Shown here: piece after piece, positions 43,383-51,353 of the stretch
Numbering within the stretch: position 1 is the stretch's first letter
Layout: each line of letters opens with the position of its first letter
Assembly: GCA_965249955.1 (NCBI GenBank)
Contig: OZ252261.1
Span: forward strand, 1,860,001-1,924,000
Origin: SB11 sp965249955
GTDB taxonomy: Bacteria > Bacteroidota > Bacteroidia > UBA8524
DNA length: 64,000 bases
Direction: 5' to 3'
Made by a program: the position numbers and the translations under genes
Notes under the pieces: model-generated
Databases searched by the model: none
The model's input: the letters and a program-made list of their open reading frames with translations, nothing else
What the model was told of the DNA's origin: nothing

Positions 43383-46300
43383 ATGAAAGCACTTTACTAT
43401 CTAAAATATACTTGTTTATTATTAATCTTTATTTCTAGCTTAAATACGTCATCAGCGGCCACAATTTTTGGTTCTCATATAGGGTATAAAAAAATTAACG
43501 CGGTTACGTATGAAGTAACCCTTACCATATACCGCGATTGTAATGGAGTGCCGCTTACCACACCTGTTATAACCGTTACGGGAAAATCGTCGGGGCCTTA
43601 TAATTCTACAACCACTAAGGTGTCAACTACTGATGTTACGGGGGCGTATTTAAACTGTTCTTTTGTTAGCAGGTGCAATGGCACGTTTCCATACGGTATA
43701 CAAGAAGAAGTATATATAGATACTGTTGATGTTACAGGAGGAGTGTGCCGTTATGTAGTCAGTTATTCTGAATGCTGCCGAAGCGGTTCCATATCAACAG
43801 GAGGGGGAAGCAGTAACCATTATAATGAAGCAGTACTCGACCGATGTGTAGGGAATAGTTCAGTACAGGCGGATGTTAAACCTATTTTTTTATTGCCTGT
43901 TGGGCAAGACTTAAATATTAATACTTTTTTAGGAGATAGAAATAACGAGAACGACTCGATTGTTTATCAACTAGTACCGGCATTAACTTCATCTACCTCT
44001 ATAGTTAGTTATATTAATCCATTCAGTGAAAAAAAGCCATTGTCTTATATGGGGTTTCCAAACTCAGGGCTTTCTTTACCTGCGGGTTTTCATTTTAATT
44101 CAAACACAGGCGAACTAAAATTTAGGCCAACAGTTGTAAACCAAGTGGGCATTTTTTGTATAGAAGCAAAAGAGTACCGCCGTATTAACGGTATAGCAAC
44201 TGAAATAGGTATAACAAGAATGGAGTTTACGGCTATAGTTGTTAATTCGGCAAATAATAAAATACCAGAGATACAAGGGCAAAACACAATAGCGTGTAGT
44301 GGGCAAAAAAGCTGCATAGAGATTGAAACAAATGATGGGGATGCAAACGACAGCACTTTTTTAAATGTAGACTTTTTACCGCCGGGTGCAACTGTAACGT
44401 ATAGCTATAACGGAAAGAATGCGAAGGCGCAGGTATGTTGGACACCAACAATTAACGATGTAGGCAATAACCCGCATTCTTTTTTGGCTTCAGTAAGTGA
44501 TGATAATTGCTTGCTAAGTGGCAGAAGCACCCGTGTTTTTTCATATACAGTAAGAAAAACACCTGATGCAAATGCTGTTGATATTGTTTCAAAAACCGTG
44601 CAGTGTAGTTCGGCCGAAATTGTGGTAGATATAAAAAGCTCCTCACCAAATTCAACATTTACTTTAATGGACGAGGATTCTATTTCTTTCGATACAAAAG
44701 ATACATCTCGGTTATATTTTAAAGGTAGCGGGTGGAAAAAATTTTATTTAATATTAAAATCAGAAGCACCGTGTACGTATACACACGTAGACTCTGTTTT
44801 TATCGCCCCTCAGTATAGCCTACAGTTAAACACAAAAGCTGATAGTGCCATTTGCCCATACGATAGTTTATCTATTTATACTAAAGCCGTAAGTGGAACT
44901 GCCCCTTTTAGTTATTATTGGGCATCAATACCAAATACTAGTCCGCAGCCTCAAACCGCTTCGTTTTACACTAAAATAAATAGCAATAGCACATTTAGAG
45001 TATTTGTTAAAGATAGTAATAACTGTGTGGCTTTTGATACAGTAAAAATTAGCCTAAACCCCATGCCATATATTGATGCAGGAGGAACAGACACTGTTTG
45101 CCCTTTAGTGCCTTTTATGCTAACTGCCACACCCGATAGTGGAGTACAAGTATCAAAATACGATTGGAAAGGGTTAGATACTTTGCAAACGGTTACAGCC
45201 CAAATAAACAATAACACTTCACAATGGTATTCGGTTACTGCTACCAACCAATACGGTTGTACATATACCGATTCTACACAAATAAAACTATTTGCTATTG
45301 GCGTATACGCGGGCAATTATCCGCCTGTATGTGCAGGAACAGCTCTACAGCTAAAAGCCACAGCAAATGCGGGTGTTGCGCCCTTTACATACAACTGGGT
45401 GGGAACAAGTATAAATACTAATGTAGTAAACATAGTAGCCAATAAAGATACAGCCATAGTGGTACGTATACAAGATACACTAGGTTGTTTTGCCTACGAT
45501 ACTGCGTGGATTAAAGCTAATCCGTTGCCTACTTTTATAGCACCACCCAATACTAATATTTGCAAAGGCCAATCGCAGGTTTTAAGAATAGATAGCATTA
45601 AAGGCACTGCCCCACATATAATTAGGTGGAATGGCGTTGTAGCTTCAAGCACTTATACCGTAAGTCCGCAACAAACCACTAATTATACCATAGTAGTTAG
45701 CGATAGTAATTTATGTGCCACAGCACAAACAATTAGGGTAATAGTATTTAATAGCCCCGTTGTTGATTTAGGGTTGGATAGAACAGTATGCAAAAATCAA
45801 CAAATAAATGCCAACGCATTTATTATTGGTGGGCAGCAACCTTATTCTTATCTGTGGTCTGATGGCAGTACAGGGACATCAATAACCAAAACAGTAAACT
45901 CGCCACAATCTTTTTCTGTACGCGTTACCGATGATAATGGGTGTATAGATAGGGACACAATATCATTCAGTGTTTTCCCTACTCAAAAAGCTACACTTAC
46001 CCCCATTGGTACTCTTTGCGAAAACGACCTGCCAATTGGCTTAAAAGCGATACCCAATACAGGTGTTTGGAGTGGTTCAGGAGTAAATACTAATTTATTT
46101 ATTCCCCAGTTGGCTAAAAAAGGAAAACAATACATTAAATATGAGTTTTTGAGTGTAGATAATTGCCCTGAAAAAGACAGCATTTTTGTGAATGTGAAAC
46201 AAATACCTGTGCCTAATTTTACTGTAGATAAAACAGCAGCAAAACCGGGTGTACAATTTAATTTTACTAATCAAACTATAGCCGATACTACCTATACTTC

Positions 46301-46730
46301 CGTTTGGGATATGGGCGATACGGCAGGTGTTGGCAATATTATTACCACACAAAATGCAAGCTATACTTATAGTGCCAATGGTAGGTATACTGTAAAACTT
46401 AGCGTGTACAACGGTGTATGCCCTTTGCAAACGGTGGTGAAAAACCAATACATACTAGTGGATAATAGTTTGTTGGTTGCAGAAACTAAAAATAATATAG
46501 TAAGCATATACCCCAACCCATCAAACGGTGGGCTTACTATTGATGCCGAAAGTCCGTTTACTGCAATAGAAGTGTTTGATGTATTAGGCAAAAAAGTTTG
46601 GGAAAAAACCAATACCAATAGCCAGCACGCACAAATAGAGTTAGCACACTTGGCAGCGGGCACATATACGCTAAAACTAAATTTAGCAAATGGTGCATTT
46701 ACGCACAGCGCATTTATTATAACCAAATAG
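43383..46730 (+). CDS. T9SS-secreted PKD/SprB-repeat protein, array member 2 (longest)
   Basis: A 1115-aa protein with a signal peptide (KYTCLLLIFISSLNTSSA). The N-terminal domain has LTIYRDCNGVPL, SRCNGTFPYG and the Cys pair ECCRSG, then a GW module (GSGWKKFYLIL). About five SprB-like repeats follow (TAPFSYYWASIP, SKYDWKGL, VAPFTYNWVG, TAPHIIRWNG and QQPYSYLWSDGSTGTS). The fixed module GVWSGSGVNTNLFIPQLAKK, a PKD domain (TSVWDMGDTAG) and a T9SS tail (SIYPNPSNGGLTIDAE) end it. SprB repeats occur in gliding adhesins of this phylum, so a surface adhesion role is likely but unproven. It is 129 bases downstream of member 1. Confidence 0.82.
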   Translation: MKALYYLKYTCLLLIFISSLNTSSAATIFGSHIGYKKINAVTYEVTLTIYRDCNGVPLTTPVITVTGKSSGPYNSTTTKVSTTDVTGAYLNCSFVSRCNGTFPYGIQEEVYIDTVDVTGGVCRYVVSYSECCRSGSISTGGGSSNHYNEAVLDRCVGNSSVQADVKPIFLLPVGQDLNINTFLGDRNNENDSIVYQLVPALTSSTSIVSYINPFSEKKPLSYMGFPNSGLSLPAGFHFNSNTGELKFRPTVVNQVGIFCIEAKEYRRINGIATEIGITRMEFTAIVVNSANNKIPEIQGQNTIACSGQKSCIEIETNDGDANDSTFLNVDFLPPGATVTYSYNGKNAKAQVCWTPTINDVGNNPHSFLASVSDDNCLLSGRSTRVFSYTVRKTPDANAVDIVSKTVQCSSAEIVVDIKSSSPNSTFTLMDEDSISFDTKDTSRLYFKGSGWKKFYLILKSEAPCTYTHVDSVFIAPQYSLQLNTKADSAICPYDSLSIYTKAVSGTAPFSYYWASIPNTSPQPQTASFYTKINSNSTFRVFVKDSNNCVAFDTVKISLNPMPYIDAGGTDTVCPLVPFMLTATPDSGVQVSKYDWKGLDTLQTVTAQINNNTSQWYSVTATNQYGCTYTDSTQIKLFAIGVYAGNYPPVCAGTALQLKATANAGVAPFTYNWVGTSINTNVVNIVANKDTAIVVRIQDTLGCFAYDTAWIKANPLPTFIAPPNTNICKGQSQVLRIDSIKGTAPHIIRWNGVVASSTYTVSPQQTTNYTIVVSDSNLCATAQTIRVIVFNSPVVDLGLDRTVCKNQQINANAFIIGGQQPYSYLWSDGSTGTSITKTVNSPQSFSVRVTDDNGCIDRDTISFSVFPTQKATLTPIGTLCENDLPIGLKAIPNTGVWSGSGVNTNLFIPQLAKKGKQYIKYEFLSVDNCPEKDSIFVNVKQIPVPNFTVDKTAAKPGVQFNFTNQTIADTTYTSVWDMGDTAGVGNIITTQNASYTYSANGRYTVKLSVYNGVCPLQTVVKNQYILVDNSLLVAETKNNIVSIYPNPSNGGLTIDAESPFTAIEVFDVLGKKVWEKTNTNSQHAQIELAHLAAGTYTLKLNLANGAFTHSAFIITK

Positions 46731-46842
46731 GAAATTGTAATAACAGTTACATATTACTACAAAATTTTTTTAGCCCGTAAATACACGAGGGCAAGCAACC
46801 CTTTATTAATTGGCGGTATCTAATTAAGTAACAAGCCTATCT

Positions 46843-49281
46843 ATGAAACCACATTACCTACTACTAATAGCCTGTTTGTTTATTGGTGCATTGCAAGCCA
46901 AAGCCGTTACAAACGCAGGAGGAAACATTACTTATAAAGCCATTGATTCAGTAACTTATGAGGTGACGGTAAAACTATATGTTGACTGTAACGGAATTGC
47001 TGCTTACGACGATACTTTAATTGTTTCATGGACGGGAGGAAGTTTTAAGCAAAAACTATCTTTTATTAAAAGTGAAGATATAACAGGTTCTTTTCGTGGT
47101 TGTGGAATTAGTAGTCGTTGCGCAGGCTCATTTCAATACGGTTTTCAAGAGCGAGAATATAAAACAACTGTAGACATTAGTAATACAGCTTGCGAGGTTG
47201 TGTTTGGTTTTAATGGCGGAGTAAGAAGCAGTGCTATTACTACAGGAGCAGCAGGCACTAATGCTTATTTATACGCCAAACTAAATAAGTGTTTTGGGCT
47301 AAACAACTCAGCACGCACCTCTTTTTCTCCGCAAATGCTTATACCAGTTGGTATGGACGTTGCATTAAGCACTGGTTATACAGATACTATAGATGGAGAT
47401 TCTTTAGCTTTTGAATTGGTTTCTCCTGAATCAGCAAGTGGAGTACAAGTAGCCTACTCTGGTGCTTGGTCAGCATCTAAACCCATTTCTTTTTTGGGTT
47501 TCCCTAATTCAAGCCTTAATTCTCCGGCAGGGTTTCAGTTTGATACACAAACAGGCGGATGTAGTTTTCGCCCCACAGTAGTAAACCAGCAAACTGTATT
47601 GGTAATTAGGGTGCACGAGTATAGAAAAATTAACGGCAATATGGTAGAGGTTGGGGTTACCGAAGTAGAGCAAGTGGTGGTTGTATATGCTTCACCAAAC
47701 AATAAACTGCCTCGAATTGCTTATCCATATACGGCAGGTGCTTGTGCGGGCGAAGAAATAGTGTTTGATATAGTAACAGATGACCCTGACAATAGTGATA
47801 GTACTTTCTTAGAATGGAATAATGCAATAAGTGGTGCAAGTTTTATTGTTGATACTTCTAAGCGTTTAGCTAAGGCTACTTTTAGGTGGACACCTACACT
47901 GGCTGAAGTAAGAACTCAGCCCTACATATTTATTGTGCGTGTACGTGATAATGGGTGCAGTCCTAATGGAACAAGTACTCGCAGTATTTCGATAACCGTA
48001 CGAGAAAAAACCGACACCAAGTACTTGCAAATTGCATCAAAACAGAGTAGTTGCAATAGATTGAAACTAGTAATGGCAGATCCTGCACCAAGCAGTGTTA
48101 CACGTGGGTTTATTGTGCCCGATGCATACATACGCTCCTCAACAAAAGACGAAGCCGAAATATATTTCGATACTGCAGGGTGGCATAAGTTTGCTGTTTG
48201 GGCAAAAGAAGGCTTTAATTGTCCTGATACCGCATGGGATTCAACCTTTATTACACTTCCCTATGTATTCCAAGTAAACCATACCCCCGATAGTGTAGTG
48301 TGTCCTAACCAAACCATAAACCTTATTGCTCAAACCCAAAACGGCACAAAGCCCTACATATATAGGTGGGCATACAATGGTTTTTTAAGCCCTAACGTAG
48401 TATATAGCTTTAATGCTAACACCAAAAGTGCCCTTATTGATTTACGCGTTATTGATTCTTTAGGTTGTTATTTTCATAAAGATATTAATATCACCACACA
48501 CACATTGCAAGCCCCTGTATATCATATACCAATAACCGTTTGTAAAAATATACCGCCTTTTTTACTTACAGCCCAACCCAAAGGGGGCGTTTGGACGGGT
48601 TTAGGTGTGGTAAACGACAGTATTTTTAAAGCAGATACTGTGTTGCAACCCAATAACAGTGTTCAACTAACGTATACATTTTTAGATAGTAATGCGTGCG
48701 CTTCATCAGGAAAAACCAGTATAAAAATAATACCATCGCCAGTATTGCAATTTTCAGCCGCACCAACACAAGGGGTATCTCCTTTAAAAGTTGATTTTTT
48801 TGGACTTTCTTTTCCCGAAGGAAATAATTGGATGTGGTATTTTACCAATATTATAACCAATAAAACAGACTCTATAGGCGGGCAATTGCCTACTTATACT
48901 TTTACAGATTCAGGAGAATATAACGTTACCCTAAAAGCCGACACGGCAGGCTGTGTAGAAACATATACAAAAAATAAATTTATACGTGTGGGCGATACCA
49001 CACAAAGCGGCGGCGGCAATGTTTGGGTAAGAGATATTAATAACCAGAAAATAAAAATATACCCTAACCCGGCCAACAATTTGCTAACCATTGAGTTGGC
49101 CGACGAAATAGAAGAAATTACTTTGTATGATGTGCACGGCAAAAAAGCAGATGCAACAGCTATACAGAGCACAAAATCAGCACAAATAAGTGTAGCCAAC
49201 TTGGCCGATGGTATTTATTTAGTGCGAATAAAACTAACCAATCAGGATTATATAAGCACTAAAGTATTTGTGTTGCATTAA
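46843..49281 (+). CDS. T9SS-secreted PKD/SprB-repeat protein, array member 3
   Basis: An 812-aa protein with a signal peptide (HYLLLIACLFIGALQAKA). The N-terminal domain has VKLYVDCNGI and SSRCAGSFQYG; the Cys pair seen in members 2 and 4 is replaced by FGFNGGVRSS. A GW module (DTAGWHKFAVWAKEGFNC) and one SprB-like unit (TKPYIYRWAYNG) follow. The fixed module GVWTGLGVVNDSIF, a PKD domain lacking the usual WDFGD motif (NWMWYFTN instead) and a T9SS tail (IKIYPNPANNLLTIEL) end it. It starts 112 bases after member 2, with no recognised promoter. Confidence 0.82.
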   Translation: MKPHYLLLIACLFIGALQAKAVTNAGGNITYKAIDSVTYEVTVKLYVDCNGIAAYDDTLIVSWTGGSFKQKLSFIKSEDITGSFRGCGISSRCAGSFQYGFQEREYKTTVDISNTACEVVFGFNGGVRSSAITTGAAGTNAYLYAKLNKCFGLNNSARTSFSPQMLIPVGMDVALSTGYTDTIDGDSLAFELVSPESASGVQVAYSGAWSASKPISFLGFPNSSLNSPAGFQFDTQTGGCSFRPTVVNQQTVLVIRVHEYRKINGNMVEVGVTEVEQVVVVYASPNNKLPRIAYPYTAGACAGEEIVFDIVTDDPDNSDSTFLEWNNAISGASFIVDTSKRLAKATFRWTPTLAEVRTQPYIFIVRVRDNGCSPNGTSTRSISITVREKTDTKYLQIASKQSSCNRLKLVMADPAPSSVTRGFIVPDAYIRSSTKDEAEIYFDTAGWHKFAVWAKEGFNCPDTAWDSTFITLPYVFQVNHTPDSVVCPNQTINLIAQTQNGTKPYIYRWAYNGFLSPNVVYSFNANTKSALIDLRVIDSLGCYFHKDINITTHTLQAPVYHIPITVCKNIPPFLLTAQPKGGVWTGLGVVNDSIFKADTVLQPNNSVQLTYTFLDSNACASSGKTSIKIIPSPVLQFSAAPTQGVSPLKVDFFGLSFPEGNNWMWYFTNIITNKTDSIGGQLPTYTFTDSGEYNVTLKADTAGCVETYTKNKFIRVGDTTQSGGGNVWVRDINNQKIKIYPNPANNLLTIELADEIEEITLYDVHGKKADATAIQSTKSAQISVANLADGIYLVRIKLTNQDYISTKVFVLH

Positions 49282-49349
49282 TTTTTTCGATGAAAAAAGA
49301 TTTTTTTGAAAAATATTTGTATAAATAAAACAGTAATTTTACCGATTGT

Positions 49350-51281
49350 ATGAAAAAAATAATTTTCTTTATTTGCCTATTTGTTCTTCTATTTACAAAT
49401 ACAAAAGCTACTCATCTTATGGGAGGCGATATTACATACCTTAATTTGGGTAGCGATAGTTTTGAGGTTACAGTAACCATATATAGAGATTGTAACGGTA
49501 TACCCATCTCCAATAGCCCGTTAGAAGTTAGTACCGGTTCTGGGTCAGCTAACTATACACTTCAACTTATATCAGTAAAAGATATTACTGGTGTTAATCC
49601 AAACTGTCCTCAAAGCAGTAAATGTTCCGGATCTTACCAATACGGTATTGAAGAGCACATTTATAAGGCAAACGTTAAGCTATTTGCCTCGTCAAGTTGT
49701 GAATATACCTTTAGTTGGCAGCAATGTTGCCGCAATAGTAATATTACTACAGGTGCTGCAAACGAACTTTTTTATATACACACTACCTATAACAAATGCT
49801 TGGCTCCCAATAACTCATCACCTTCTTTTTTAAGTTTTCCAGTAATATTTATGGGTGTGGGGAACGATATAAGTGTATCACATACGGCTATTGATACCGT
49901 TGATAATGATTTTTTTAGTTATGAGTTAATAAACCCACTTAAAGGTCCTAGTTCACAAATTAATTACTCGGGCTCTTTTGCTAATGACAGGCCTATAAGC
50001 TTTTTAGGCTATCCCAATACATCATTAAGTTATCCGGCAGGTTTTAGGTTCGATACGCTAAGCTGTAATATGTCTTTTCGTCCCACACAAGTTAATCAAA
50101 TAACGGTTGTGACAGTTAAGGTAAAAGAGTGGAGAATAATAAGCGGTGTGCCACAAATAATAAGTGAAACGATTAGAGATTTACAGCTAATAGTTATAAA
50201 TGCAGGAGGTAATAAAGCACCAAAAATTGATAAAATTAATAGCAGTAGTGTTTTTAGTAGTTGTGGTATAGGAAACTATTGTATTACCATACCTGTTGAA
50301 GATGCAGATGCAAATGATACACTTAGTATAGAAGTAAGGCATAATTTAAAAAATGTGACAGTTAGCCAAACAGTTATACAACCCAATAAAGTGGATGTTA
50401 AAATTTGTTATACTATCGATTCTACTATGTTTACAAACTCAGGCAGTTATTATTTTAAAATAATAGCTACTGATAATTTTTGCCCCTCAACTGCAAAAGC
50501 CGAAAAAACCTATACTTTTAGGCGTGATAGCGCAACCCCACCCACCTTGCCGCAAGTGCCCCCTGTTTGCGAAACAGCAGCACCTATAACATTAATTTCA
50601 AACCCAAACTATGGTACTTGGAGCGGAGCGGGTGTTAGTGCTAATATATTTTCGCCATCAGTAGCCACCAAAGGTTGGCATTATTTGTATTACGATTTTA
50701 ACGATAGTATTTCAGGTTGTCATACTTATGATAGTATAAGAGTTAGAGTGGTGCAACAACCCAAAGCAAGTTTTACTACAAATAACCATACAGGTTTATC
50801 AATAGACACTTTTAAATTTACCAATACTACCAACGCAGATACGGCTTTTGTAAGTACTTGGAATATGGGACAAAGTGGGGCAATAGGTAATATACAAGCC
50901 ACCCCAAATGCCAGCCATGTTTATAATGATTCGGGTATGTTTATAGTATCATTAATAGTAAGTAATTTTAATATTTGCCCTGCCGATACTGCCACAGATA
51001 CGGTTAATGTTTCTTTTCCTTTATCAGTAAATGCGCTGCAAAAAAACAGTGTAAAAATATATCCCAACCCTGCTAACGATAAAATATTTATTGAGGTAGA
51101 AGAAGAGGTAATGGCAATAGAAATATTTGATATTAATGGCAAGGTTGTTTATAGAACTAAACCTCAATCGGGAGCAGTAGTTAGTGCAAATGTTTCAGGC
51201 CTAGCCAACGGAGCTTATCTAATTAAAATAACTCTTTTAAGTGGTGAGCAACTTAGGGGAAAAATGTCGATACTACATTAA
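49350..51281 (+). CDS. T9SS-secreted PKD protein, array member 4 (minimal form)
   Basis: A 643-aa protein with a signal peptide (KKIIFFICLFVLLFTNTKA). The N-terminal domain is THLMGGDITYLN, VTIYRDCNGIPI, SKCSGSYQYG and WQQCCRNSNITTG. Its beta-strand half (to about residue 395) leads straight into the fixed module GTWSGAGVSANIFSPSVATK, with no GW module and no SprB-like repeats between. A PKD domain (STWNMGQSGAIG) and a T9SS tail (VKIYPNPANDKIFIEVE) end it. It thus shows the array's core: N-domain, fixed module, PKD, T9SS. The leader nearly matches that of member 5. Confidence 0.83.
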   Translation: MKKIIFFICLFVLLFTNTKATHLMGGDITYLNLGSDSFEVTVTIYRDCNGIPISNSPLEVSTGSGSANYTLQLISVKDITGVNPNCPQSSKCSGSYQYGIEEHIYKANVKLFASSSCEYTFSWQQCCRNSNITTGAANELFYIHTTYNKCLAPNNSSPSFLSFPVIFMGVGNDISVSHTAIDTVDNDFFSYELINPLKGPSSQINYSGSFANDRPISFLGYPNTSLSYPAGFRFDTLSCNMSFRPTQVNQITVVTVKVKEWRIISGVPQIISETIRDLQLIVINAGGNKAPKIDKINSSSVFSSCGIGNYCITIPVEDADANDTLSIEVRHNLKNVTVSQTVIQPNKVDVKICYTIDSTMFTNSGSYYFKIIATDNFCPSTAKAEKTYTFRRDSATPPTLPQVPPVCETAAPITLISNPNYGTWSGAGVSANIFSPSVATKGWHYLYYDFNDSISGCHTYDSIRVRVVQQPKASFTTNNHTGLSIDTFKFTNTTNADTAFVSTWNMGQSGAIGNIQATPNASHVYNDSGMFIVSLIVSNFNICPADTATDTVNVSFPLSVNALQKNSVKIYPNPANDKIFIEVEEEVMAIEIFDINGKVVYRTKPQSGAVVSANVSGLANGAYLIKITLLSGEQLRGKMSILH

Positions 51282-51330
51282 ATGTATATTTTCGATAAAA
51301 GTAATTAAAGCCTAAAATTAATTCATAATT

Positions 51331-51350
51331 CCCTACGTATCTTTGTAGGG
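51331..51350 (+). promoter_or_regulatory. -7 box (TATCTTTG) inside an inverted repeat, upstream of member 5
   Basis: TATCTTTG (51338-51345) fits TAnnTTTG and lies 8 bases before the ATG at 51354. It is flanked by CCCTAC (51331-51336) and GTAGGG (51345-51350), a 6-bp inverted repeat that includes the last base of the box. Protein binding to, or hairpin formation by, this repeat could control the gene. Confidence 0.45.
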
Positions 51351-51353
51351 TTT

